Shown in pieces: positions 57,258 through 64,000 of a DNA stretch of 64,000 bases (the stretch's first letter is position 1; each line of letters opens with the position of its first letter). Location: contig JAGTRM010000012.1 in assembly GCA_018261735.1 (NCBI GenBank), positions 1 through 64,000 of the forward strand, written 5' to 3'. The DNA is from Pseudomonadota bacterium. GTDB lineage: Bacteria > Pseudomonadota > Gammaproteobacteria > Burkholderiales > Chitinibacteraceae. The notes beneath the pieces were generated by a model. The model saw only the letters and a program-made list of their open reading frames with translations. It had not been told where the DNA came from and ran no database searches. Position numbers and translations under genes: made by a program.

Positions 57258-58427
57258 TCAGGCTGTTTGCAGATCGTCCGGCTTGTGCCCGGTCAGCATG
57301 TAATCCATCAGCTCGCGCGCGCTGCGGATCGCTTCGCCGAACGGCAGCGGTTCGGTGCCGCGGAAGAACAGGCCCTTGCCCACTTCGCCGCGCATCGCGG
57401 AAGACAGCTTCATGTCGATGCAGAACTGGCCGACCTTGGACAGCCCATCGCGCAGGCCGCATACCGACAGGCAGTTCAGCCCCTGCGTGCAGCGGGCGAT
57501 ATCGGCCTTGGCATTGGCTTGCAGCTTTTCCAGCCGCGCGAGGTAAGTCTTGAGCCACGGCGTCAGCACCGCGCGCGCCGGCAGGCCGGCCACGCTCATG
57601 AATTCGACGATATCCTCGCGCCGTGCACGGGCCAGCACATCCTTGAAACTTTGATGCGCATCGCTTTCGTGCGTCACGGCAAAGGCCGTGCCCAGTTGCA
57701 CCGCCGACGCGCCGCTGCCGAGGTAGTGCTTGACCTTCTCGAAGCTGTTGATGCCACCCGCCACGATCAGCGGCACCTTGTCGGCAATGTGCAGTTCTTC
57801 GAACAGTGCCCGCGCTTCGGCCAGCACACGGTCGAAATTGAACTTGGGATCGTTCAGCGCCTCGATGCTCGCCGCGCCCAGATGGCCACCAGCATGGTTC
57901 GGGTGTTCGATCACGATCGCATCGGGCAGACAACCCTTTTTCATCCAGCGCTTGAGCACCACGTTGATGCCGCGGCTGTCGGAAAGGATCGGGATCAGCG
58001 CCACATGCGGGTAGGCGGCGGTCATTTCCGGCAGATCGAGCGGCAACCCCGCGCCCATCACGATGGCATCGGCGCCGGATTCGCACGCCTGTTGCACCAT
58101 CTTCGCGTGGGCGCCGACCGCCTTCATCACGTTGACCGCCACCAAACCATTGCCTGCCGAGTTTTCCTTGGCCAGCCGGATCTCGCGATCGAGCGCCACG
58201 CAGTTCAATTCGTCCAGTTCATCTTGCGAGCGCGTCTGTTTGCTGGCTTCGACTAGATCGGCATGGTGATGGCGCAAGTCCACGCTGGCGATCGTGCCGA
58301 TTCCGCCCTCTTTCGCCACGGCGCCAGCCAGGCGGTGCGCCGAAACGCCCACGCCCATGCCGCCCTGTACGATCGGCAACAGCGCTTTGCCGCGAATGGT
58401 CAATGGAGCGAAATCGTGGTTGATCAT
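57258..58427 (-). CDS. Nitronate monooxygenase / 2-nitropropane dioxygenase family
   Basis: A 389-residue FMN-dependent TIM-barrel protein. It shows LPIVQGGMGVGVSAHRLA at the N-terminus, DAIVMGAGLPLDLPE, EHPNHAGGHLGA (the His expected to act as base), VPLIVAGGINSFEKVKHYL and GASAVQLGTAFAVTHESDA for FMN phosphate binding. The family includes nitronate monooxygenases and FabK-like enoyl reductases; the HPNHAGGHLGA motif favours the former. A C-terminal extension with several Cys is seen. It is transcribed alone. Confidence 0.85.
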   Translation of the reverse strand: MINHDFAPLTIRGKALLPIVQGGMGVGVSAHRLAGAVAKEGGIGTIASVDLRHHHADLVEASKQTRSQDELDELNCVALDREIRLAKENSAGNGLVAVNVMKAVGAHAKMVQQACESGADAIVMGAGLPLDLPEMTAAYPHVALIPILSDSRGINVVLKRWMKKGCLPDAIVIEHPNHAGGHLGAASIEALNDPKFNFDRVLAEARALFEELHIADKVPLIVAGGINSFEKVKHYLGSGASAVQLGTAFAVTHESDAHQSFKDVLARARREDIVEFMSVAGLPARAVLTPWLKTYLARLEKLQANAKADIARCTQGLNCLSVCGLRDGLSKVGQFCIDMKLSSAMRGEVGKGLFFRGTEPLPFGEAIRSARELMDYMLTGHKPDDLQTA

Positions 58428-58535
58428 GTTTTTCCTGAATGGGGCTATCGCCCTGCGGCAGATGCGGGTATTTACAAAGTGGGCGGAGCTTACAACAGGA
58501 TGATCGACTTGTCTCGCCCGCCCGGCACAAAAGCC

Positions 58536-59300
58536 TCAGGACTGGCGCATGGTGAAATTCGGGAAGGCATTGCGCAGCGCATCCAGCGTGGCCGCCGCGG
58601 GATAACCCGGCGAGAAGGGGGCAGCCAGCAACTCGGCATCGCTGCAGCCATGAGGGCGGAATTTCTGCACCGCGTAATGCGCAACGCCGGCAGCGGCCAA
58701 TACTTTGCCAATTGCCAGCAGATCGGCATCGGAAAGCAATGCCGGGTGTGCCGTGGTGCGGCATTCGAAACCCACGCCACTTTCGATCACCAGCTTCAAC
58801 GACTGGCGCGCGGCATCGCCACTGCCCTTGGTGCGGGTAATGCGCGGGTAATCGGCAAACGGCGCCTTGACATCGAAACCGACCCAGTCGACCAGTTTCA
58901 GGCATTCGTGCAGGCGGTTCGGGTAACCGCCGCCGGTATGCAGCGCTACGCCGAAGCCCTGCGCCTTCACCTGCGCCAGCATTTCCGGCAGGCGCGGCTC
59001 GGCCAGCGGCTCACCGCCACAGATCACCACGCCGTCGAGCAGGCCACGCCGCGTTTCCAGCCAGGCCAGCACGTCGGCCCAGGCCGGATCGCCCGCCGCC
59101 TTGCTGCGCGTTTGCAGATGCGGGTTGTGGCAGTAATGGCAGCGCCACGGGCAGCCGGAGATGAACACCACGCAAGCGAGCTTGCCGGGCCAATCGCAAC
59201 TGGAAAAGGGCACAAAGCCCCCGAGTTTGGGAACGCGGGGGCCTTCATGCAGATCGGGCCGTTCGTCAACAGCGACCACGGGTACGTTTATTTGCTGCAT
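58536..59300 (-). CDS. nrdG: Anaerobic ribonucleoside-triphosphate reductase activating protein
   Basis: A 254-residue radical SAM activase. Its cluster cysteines are C50, C54 and C57 in CPWRCHYC, followed by GVVICGGEPLAEP. It generates the glycyl radical on its partner reductase. The N-terminal ATG overlaps the stop of the upstream 62-codon glycyl-radical gene by 13 bp, so the two are tightly coupled. It is longer than E. coli NrdG (154 residues) and closer to the group found beside this NrdD type. Confidence 0.92.
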   Translation of the reverse strand: MQQINVPVVAVDERPDLHEGPRVPKLGGFVPFSSCDWPGKLACVVFISGCPWRCHYCHNPHLQTRSKAAGDPAWADVLAWLETRRGLLDGVVICGGEPLAEPRLPEMLAQVKAQGFGVALHTGGGYPNRLHECLKLVDWVGFDVKAPFADYPRITRTKGSGDAARQSLKLVIESGVGFECRTTAHPALLSDADLLAIGKVLAAAGVAHYAVQKFRPHGCSDAELLAAPFSPGYPAAATLDALRNAFPNFTMRQS

Positions 59301-59476
59301 GCTTCAACAAAGAACTTGCGTTCGCGGAACTCGGATTGCTTGCCGATGTTGAACGCGGAAACCGGGCGGTGGTAGCCCATCACACGGGTCCACACTTCGC
59401 AGCGGGTGCGCTCTTCGTCTTTCAAAACAGGCTGGGTTGCGGTCTGGATTTTGTCTTGCACGGAAAGATCGGTCAT
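59288..59476 (-). CDS. Separate glycyl-radical segment of anaerobic ribonucleotide reductase
   Basis: A 62-residue protein whose residues 23-56 match the extreme C-terminus of NrdD: RTRCEVWTRVMGYHRPVSAF followed by NIGKQSEFRERKFF. The RVxGY motif gives Gly34 as the expected radical site. In E. coli and phage T4 this segment is part of NrdD itself. The gene has its own ATG and a GGAGAAA ribosome site nine bases upstream, lies 70 bp downstream of nrdD behind a strong hairpin, and overlaps nrdG by 13 bp. It is probably needed in trans for NrdD activity; that is inference. Confidence 0.85.
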   Translation of the reverse strand: MTDLSVQDKIQTATQPVLKDEERTRCEVWTRVMGYHRPVSAFNIGKQSEFRERKFFVEACSK

Positions 59477-59509
59477 TTTAGTTTCTCCAGTTGTTTTCAC
59501 TTGGCATGA

Positions 59510-59541
59510 CAATCCGGGCGGAAGCGCATCCGCCCGGATTG
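59510..59541 (-). other. Strong hairpin between nrdD and the glycyl-radical gene
   Basis: CAATCCGGGCGG (59510-59521) and CCGCCCGGATTG (59530-59541) form a perfect 12-bp stem with an 8-nt loop, six bases past the nrdD stop. No T run follows on the minus strand, so it is unlikely to be an efficient terminator and may set the ratio of the two messages. Confidence 0.6.
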
Positions 59542-59546
59542 TTGCA

Positions 59547-61556
59547 TCAGTTGCAGCAGGATTCCGGCCGCTGCTTCTTGGCCAGCAGTTCCTCGTCGCA
59601 CTTCGGGCAGAACTCGTGGTGGCCCGAGAGATAGCCATGCTTCGGGCAGATCGAGAACGTCGGCGAAATCGTGATGTACGGCAGGCGGAATTTCTCCAGC
59701 GAGCGGCGCACCAGCAGCTTGCAGGCCGCCGCACTCGATATCGCTTCGGTCATGTACAGATGCTGCACGGTGCCGCCAGTGTACTTGCGCTGCAGTTCTT
59801 CCTGCATCGCCAGCACCTCGAACGGATCATCGCTGAAGCCGACCGGCAGTTGCGACGAGTTGGTGTAGTACGGCGCATCCTGCGTGCCGGCCTGCAGAAT
59901 CGTCGGGTAGCGCTTCTTGTCTTCCTTGGCGAAGCGGTAGGTCGTGCCTTCGGCCGGCGTGGCTTCCAGGTTGTACAGGTGGCCGGTTTCTTCCTGGAAC
60001 TCGGTCATCTTGGCGCGGATGTGATCCAGGAGCTTCACGGCAAACGCGTGGCCTTCGGGCGCGGTGATGTCGTAGGCGTCATTGGTGAAGTTGCGGATCA
60101 TCTCGTTCACGCCGTTGATGCCGATCGTGGAGAAGTGGTTGCGCAGCGTGCCCAGATATCGCTTGGTATACGGATACAGGCCGGAGTTGATCAGACGCTC
60201 GACGATCTTGCGCTTGATTTCCAGCGATTGCTTGGCCAGATCGAGCAGCTCGTCGACGCGGGCGAATACGCCGGCTTCGTTGCCCTTGAATTCATGGCCG
60301 ATGCGCGCGCAGTTGATCGTGACCACGCCGAGCGAACCGGTCTGCTCGGCCGAGCCGAACAGGCCGTTGCCGCGCTTCAGCAGTTCGCGCAGATCGAGCT
60401 GCAGGCGGCAGCACATCGAGCGCACCATCTGCGGTTCCAGATCGGAGTTCAGGAAGTTCTGGAAGTAGGGCAGGCCGTACTTCGCGGTCATTTCAAACAA
60501 CAGATCGGTGTTCGGGTGATCCCACGGGAAATCGTTGGTGATGTTGTAGGTCGGGATCGGGAAGGTGAACACGCGGCCCCGGGCATCGCCTTCCATCATC
60601 ACTTCGATATAGGCCTTGTTGATCATGTCCATCTCGGCCTGCAAGTCACCGTAGGTGAACGGCATTTCCTCGCCGCCAACATACGGAATCTGTTCTCGCA
60701 GGTCTTCCGGGCAGATCCAGTCGAAGGTCAGGTTGGTGAACGGCGTCTGCGTGCCCCAGCGGCTGGGCACGTTCAGGTTGTAGATCAGCTCCTGGATAAA
60801 CTGCTTCACCTGACGGAACTGCAGCTTGTCGGTGCGGATGAACGGCGCCATGTAGGTATCGAACGAACTGAACGCCTGCGCGCCGGCCCATTCGTTCTGC
60901 AGCGTGCCGAGGAAGTTGACGATCTGGCCGATCGCGGCGGAGAAATGCTTCGGCGGTTTGGCTTCGACCTTGCCCGGCACGCCGTTGAAACCTTCGTGCA
61001 ACAGGCGGCGCAGCGACCAGCCGGCGCAATAGCCGGAGAGCATGTCCAGATCGTGGATGTGCACGGCGCCGGAGCGGTGGGCGTTGCCGACTTCAGGCGG
61101 GTAGACATGGTTCAGCCAGTAGTTGGCGATCACCTTGCCCGAGGTATTCAGGATCATGCCGCCCAAGCTCCAGCCCTGGTTGGCATTGGCGTTCACGCGC
61201 CAATCGGATTGATCGAGGTATTCGTTGATGCTGGATTCAACATCCACCACGGTGCGGACATCGTTGCGCAGGCGGGTGTGCTGGCTACGGTAGGCAATAT
61301 AGGCGCGCGCGGTCTTGATATAGTGCAGCCCGAGCAGGGTTTCTTCGACCAGATCCTGGATGGTTTCAATCGCCGGGGTAATGTCTTGCGGCAATTGCTC
61401 AACCACCAGCAGCGCCAGGCGCTCGGCCTTGACCGCATCGAATTCGCCGGTCACTGCACCCGCCTTGACCAGGGCGGCAGCGATCTTCTTGATATCGAAG
61501 GGAACAACACGACCGTCGCGCTTCAAAATATATTGCGGGTGTCCGTTCATCTCCAC
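59547..61556 (-). CDS. nrdD: Anaerobic ribonucleoside-triphosphate reductase, large chain lacking the glycyl-radical loop
   Basis: A 669-residue class III ribonucleotide reductase. An N-terminal ATP-cone (ILKRDGRVVPFDIKKIAAAL, about residues 8-95) is followed by the ten-stranded barrel with HIHDLDMLSGYCAGWSL, a radical Cys in RSMCCRL near residue 382, and SLGVVTINCARIG. The chain ends with a zinc site (CPKHGY, CPKCDEE) and then stops, where other NrdD proteins continue into the RVxGY radical loop. That loop is encoded by the next gene. Expression is probably anaerobic: an FNR-like site and a perfect NrdR box precede it. Confidence 0.93.
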   Translation of the reverse strand: MEMNGHPQYILKRDGRVVPFDIKKIAAALVKAGAVTGEFDAVKAERLALLVVEQLPQDITPAIETIQDLVEETLLGLHYIKTARAYIAYRSQHTRLRNDVRTVVDVESSINEYLDQSDWRVNANANQGWSLGGMILNTSGKVIANYWLNHVYPPEVGNAHRSGAVHIHDLDMLSGYCAGWSLRRLLHEGFNGVPGKVEAKPPKHFSAAIGQIVNFLGTLQNEWAGAQAFSSFDTYMAPFIRTDKLQFRQVKQFIQELIYNLNVPSRWGTQTPFTNLTFDWICPEDLREQIPYVGGEEMPFTYGDLQAEMDMINKAYIEVMMEGDARGRVFTFPIPTYNITNDFPWDHPNTDLLFEMTAKYGLPYFQNFLNSDLEPQMVRSMCCRLQLDLRELLKRGNGLFGSAEQTGSLGVVTINCARIGHEFKGNEAGVFARVDELLDLAKQSLEIKRKIVERLINSGLYPYTKRYLGTLRNHFSTIGINGVNEMIRNFTNDAYDITAPEGHAFAVKLLDHIRAKMTEFQEETGHLYNLEATPAEGTTYRFAKEDKKRYPTILQAGTQDAPYYTNSSQLPVGFSDDPFEVLAMQEELQRKYTGGTVQHLYMTEAISSAAACKLLVRRSLEKFRLPYITISPTFSICPKHGYLSGHHEFCPKCDEELLAKKQRPESCCN

Positions 61557-61582
61557 TCCTCGATCTGATCATATTTTCGGAA

Positions 61583-61598
61583 ACACAATATATTGTGT
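61583..61598. promoter_or_regulatory. NrdR box upstream of nrdD
   Basis: ACACAATATATTGTGT is a perfect 16-bp palindrome and fits the published NrdR-box consensus acaCwAtATaTwGtgt at every position. NrdR boxes usually come in pairs about 31-32 bp apart; a second copy was not found here. Confidence 0.88.
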
Positions 61599-61632
61599 CT
61601 TAGCACATAACGCGGCACCAAATAATGCGCAT

Positions 61633-61646
61633 TTGATACCAGTCAA
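61633..61646. promoter_or_regulatory. FNR/Anr-like site upstream of nrdD
   Basis: TTGATACCAGTCAA differs from the FNR consensus TTGAT-N4-ATCAA at one base. If it is centred at -41.5, the start is near 61598 and the minus-strand -10 would be TTATGT at 61605-61610, placing the NrdR box right at the start site. This arrangement is self-consistent but unproven. Confidence 0.55.
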
Positions 61647-61680
61647 TTCCTGACTCCCGGCCTTCCAAACTGTTCCCAGC

Positions 61681-61701
61681 TTATCCCCAAAGTTATCGAC
61701 A
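61681..61701. promoter_or_regulatory. Two DnaA-box-like nonamers
   Basis: TTATCCCCA (61681-61689) and TTATCGACA (61693-61701) each differ at one base from TTATCCACA and lie in the same direction 12 bp apart. DnaA control of ribonucleotide reductase genes is known for E. coli nrdAB; here it is only suggested. Confidence 0.35.
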
Positions 61702-61883
61702 GGGCCGCGCGACGCAGGCTTGGCGCGGCGCCGCATTCAGCGCCAGCCGCCAAGAAAACAGGCAAATTGGGATCTTTTCCGATTCTCTTTGGCTTACCTG
61801 ACGGCATGCCATAAAGACGACAAATTTGATGCTCCCGGTCTAAACTGAGGCATGGGCAACCGAGGGGGCAGAGGGTGCGCAAC

Positions 61884-63482
61884 ATGGATCAGAATGAAGA
61901 CGATTGGCTAAAAGACGATGTTGCCGGCGCAGAGCAAGCCAAGCAGCCCCCCTGGAACGTGCTGGTGGTGGACGACGAGCCGGACATCCACCAGGTTACG
62001 AAGCTGGCGCTCGCCAATATCGATTTCCTGGGCCGCCCGCTCAATATCATCAGCAGCTATACCGGCGCCGAAGCGCTGGATATCCTTCGCCAGCGCAATG
62101 ACATCGCGCTGATCCTGCTCGACGTGGTGATGGAATCGGAAAACGCCGGGCTTGATTTGGCTCGCACCATCCGCGAAGAGCTGCAAAACCATACGGTACG
62201 GATCATCCTGCGCACCGGCCAGCCCGGTGTGGCGCCGGAGCGGCAGGTGATCGAAACCTACGACATCAACGATTACAAGGCCAAGACCGAGCTCACCCGC
62301 GACAAGCTGTTCACGGCCGTGCTCGGCACCCTGCGCTCGTACAACGACATCATGACCATCGAGCACCAGCGCTCGATGCTGGACGCCAACCGGCGCGGGC
62401 TGTTGAAGGTGATTGAAGCCTCCAGCACCATTTTCCGCCAGCAATCGTTGCTGCAGTTCGCCCAGGGCGTGCTGGAACAATTGCAGGCGCTGCTGTTTTT
62501 CGAGCAGGAAGCGCTGTATGTCGTGGTTCAGGGCGGGCTCACCGCATTGACCGGCCACGATGGCGAAATCAAGGTGATGTATGCCACCGGCGGCTATCAA
62601 CCGCTGTGCGGGCAGGATCTGGACAATGGCGAACTGGAACGCTTCAAGGATTCGATCGACCAGGCTATCGGGCAAGAGCACAGCATTTATGCCCCGGACC
62701 ATTTCATCGGCTTCTTCAAATCGCCGCACGGCCCGGTCAATCTGTTGATCATTGATGGCCCGGTGGCGCTGTCGCATCCGGATACCAGCCTGATCGAACT
62801 GTTCTGCCGCAATGTCTCGATCGCCTACGAAAACCTCATGCTTTCGCACGAGATCGAGGATACGCAGCGCACGATCATCTACCAGCTCTCCGAAGTGATC
62901 GAGCACCGCTCGCCCGATACCGGCAACCATATCCACCGCATGGCCGAATTTTCTTGGCTGCTTGCCAAGGCGCTGGGGCTTTCCGATGAAGAAGCCACCA
63001 TCGTCCGCGCCGCCAGCCCGCTGCATGACGCCGGCAAGGTAGCCATTCCCGATGTGGTGCTCAACAAGCCCGGTCCGCTCACCCCCGAAGAGCGCAAGAT
63101 CATGGACCGGCACGCCGAAATCGGCTACCAGATTTTCAAGGATGCACGGCCGCGCATCCTGAAAATGGCCGCCATGATCGCGCACGAGCATCACGAGCAA
63201 TGGAACGGCCACGGTTATCCGCAAGGGCTGGTCGGAGAAGCCATCTCGCTGGCCGGCCGGATCGTGGCGCTGGCCGATGTCTATGACGCGCTCTCGCATG
63301 CGCGCTGCTACAAAAAACCGTGGCCGCAGGAAGAAGTTCTGGCGGCCATTCGCGCCGGCAGCGGCAGCCAGTTCGACCCCGCCGTGGTCGAGGCCTTTTT
63401 CAATGTGCTTCCGCAAATCGACGAAGTGCGAGAGCGCTTTGCCGAAAACAAACCGCCGCAAATGGACAATCCCGGCCAATAA
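61884..63482 (+). CDS. Response regulator with DUF3369 and HD-GYP domain
   Basis: A 532-residue cytoplasmic protein. A receiver domain (about residues 25-150; VVDDEPDIHQ and phosphoacceptor Asp in LILLDVVM) is followed by DUF3369 (about 160-320) and an HD-GYP phosphodiesterase domain: HDAGKVAIPD near residue 382, HAEIGYQIF, HEHHEQWNGHGYP near 440 and LADVYDALSHARCYKKPW. It probably degrades cyclic di-GMP in response to phosphorylation. The ATG at 61884 has GAGGG eight bases upstream; a GTG at 61875 is also open. The partner kinase may be the CHASE-domain protein just downstream. Confidence 0.9.
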   Translation: MDQNEDDWLKDDVAGAEQAKQPPWNVLVVDDEPDIHQVTKLALANIDFLGRPLNIISSYTGAEALDILRQRNDIALILLDVVMESENAGLDLARTIREELQNHTVRIILRTGQPGVAPERQVIETYDINDYKAKTELTRDKLFTAVLGTLRSYNDIMTIEHQRSMLDANRRGLLKVIEASSTIFRQQSLLQFAQGVLEQLQALLFFEQEALYVVVQGGLTALTGHDGEIKVMYATGGYQPLCGQDLDNGELERFKDSIDQAIGQEHSIYAPDHFIGFFKSPHGPVNLLIIDGPVALSHPDTSLIELFCRNVSIAYENLMLSHEIEDTQRTIIYQLSEVIEHRSPDTGNHIHRMAEFSWLLAKALGLSDEEATIVRAASPLHDAGKVAIPDVVLNKPGPLTPEERKIMDRHAEIGYQIFKDARPRILKMAAMIAHEHHEQWNGHGYPQGLVGEAISLAGRIVALADVYDALSHARCYKKPWPQEEVLAAIRAGSGSQFDPAVVEAFFNVLPQIDEVRERFAENKPPQMDNPGQ

Positions 63483-63575
63483 ACGCTGAAACTGCGCGGG
63501 TAGCGGCTTGATCGGTATTGGCGCCCGTCCGGTTCATGCACCATAGTGGAAAAATCCTCCCTCCATGTTTTGGCC

Positions 63576-64000
63576 ATGCATCCTTTTAGCCGACTCCTCA
63601 CCCCCTTGCTCAAGCTGCGCCCGTTCCTGCTGGCGCTGCTGGGCGGCGTGCTGCTCACTGCCCTGCTGGCAACCTGGGCCGGCAAGCTGATCCAGCGCAA
63701 CGCCCAGACCCTGCTGGAGCAGGCCGTCGGCGTGGCCACGCTGCGAATCGAGGCGCGGCTGAATGAACAGACCGAGATGCTGCGGGGTTTGCAAGGGGCC
63801 TTCATCGCCAATCCCGGCCTTGAACGGGAAACCTTTCAGGCCATCCTGGAAGAGCAGAATATCCTGTCCCGCCTTTCCGGTTTTGTCGCCATCGGCTTTG
63901 CCCGCCAGATCGAGCGCGAGAACCTCAAGCCTTTTGTCGCAGCGGTGCGTCGCGGCCGCCGGAACAATCCCGCCCCTTACCAGGATTACACGGTCCATCC
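63576..64000 (+). CDS. CHASE-domain membrane sensor, N-terminal part (runs off the window)
   Basis: The frame from ATG 63576 is open to the right edge (141 codons). It begins with a basic start and a transmembrane helix (FLLALLGGVLLTALLATWAG), then a periplasmic CHASE domain: TLRIEARLNEQTEMLRGLQG, FIANPGLERETFQAIL and LSGFVAIGFARQIERENL. CHASE domains sit at the front of histidine kinases and GGDEF/EAL proteins; the output part is outside the window. It follows the HD-GYP gene by 93 bp on the same strand and may signal to it. Confidence 0.85.
   Translation, partial: MHPFSRLLTPLLKLRPFLLALLGGVLLTALLATWAGKLIQRNAQTLLEQAVGVATLRIEARLNEQTEMLRGLQGAFIANPGLERETFQAILEEQNILSRLSGFVAIGFARQIERENLKPFVAAVRRGRRNNPAPYQDYTVH

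Larger units (their letters stand above)
61557..61883. other. Divergent regulatory region between nrdD and the HD-GYP gene (327 bp)
   Basis: No gene is seen. The nrdD side holds an NrdR box (61583-61598) and an FNR-like site (61633-61646); further right lie two DnaA-box-like nonamers (61681-61689, 61693-61701). No clear promoter for the HD-GYP gene was found. Confidence 0.7.

Noticed and set aside
59406..61568. A 720-codon plus-strand open frame
   Set aside because: It is antisense to nrdD and the glycyl-radical gene; no domain is recognisable.
61643..61885. A minus-strand frame of 80 codons with several Cys
   Set aside because: It covers the nrdD regulatory region, has no ribosome site and no family likeness.

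Overview
The window is ordinary, gene-dense chromosome of a Gram-negative betaproteobacterium, most probably of the order Neisseriales (a free-living Chromobacterium/Chitinibacter-like organism rather than Neisseria itself). The basis is gene order: dacC-dat-ybeD-lipB-lipA, pcnB-folK-panB-panC, amgK-murU divergent from lptD-surA-pdxA-rsmA, and LysM-dprA-topA divergent from def-fmt. A class I PHA synthase, a Calvin-type class II aldolase and anaerobic ribonucleotide reduction fit a facultative, carbon-storing environmental bacterium. No rRNA, CRISPR array, prophage or intact IS was seen; there are two tRNA genes (Ala-GGC, Phe-GAA). The genus call is inference.

Layout. 0-3 kb: an RstBA-type two-component system next to a secreted Ala/Lys-rich Asr-like protein that has an RstA-box-like site in front of it. 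3-9 kb: thioesterase, aldo/keto reductase, lipoate synthesis and cell-wall carboxypeptidase genes. 9-13 kb: RNA polyadenylation, folate and pantothenate synthesis. 13-17 kb: tRNA-Ala, pyrB, ruvX-yqgE, photolyase. 17-22 kb: fba, pgk and tkt, each with its own terminator. 22-31 kb: phaC, the AmgK-MurU peptidoglycan-recycling pair, then outer-membrane biogenesis (lptD, surA), pdxA and rsmA. 31-35 kb: an acidic amino-acid ABC transporter with two ATPase genes and a sigma-54-type promoter. 35-44 kb: a GAF-PAS-PAS-GGDEF-EAL protein, topA, dprA, a LysM protein, def, fmt, tRNA-Phe. 44-52 kb: a more accessory-looking stretch with an OsmC-YcaO fusion, a decayed region holding an IS256-type transposase scrap, then serine permease, serine deaminase and a BtsS/BtsR-like LytS/LytTR pair. 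52-58 kb: small metabolic genes around groES-groEL, which carry a perfect CIRCE operator. 58.5-61.6 kb: class III ribonucleotide reductase, whose glycyl-radical segment is encoded by a separate 62-codon gene. 61.9-64 kb: an HD-GYP response regulator and the start of a CHASE-domain sensor.

How the parts work together. Several regulatory sites can be tied to neighbouring genes: RstA box to Asr-like gene, CIRCE to groESL, NrdR and FNR-like boxes to nrdD, -24/-12 promoter to gltI. The most unusual observations are the split anaerobic ribonucleotide reductase, the RstA-box/Asr-like pairing, the serine-to-pyruvate module beside a pyruvate-sensor-like pair, and a 27-bp nested palindrome upstream of fba.
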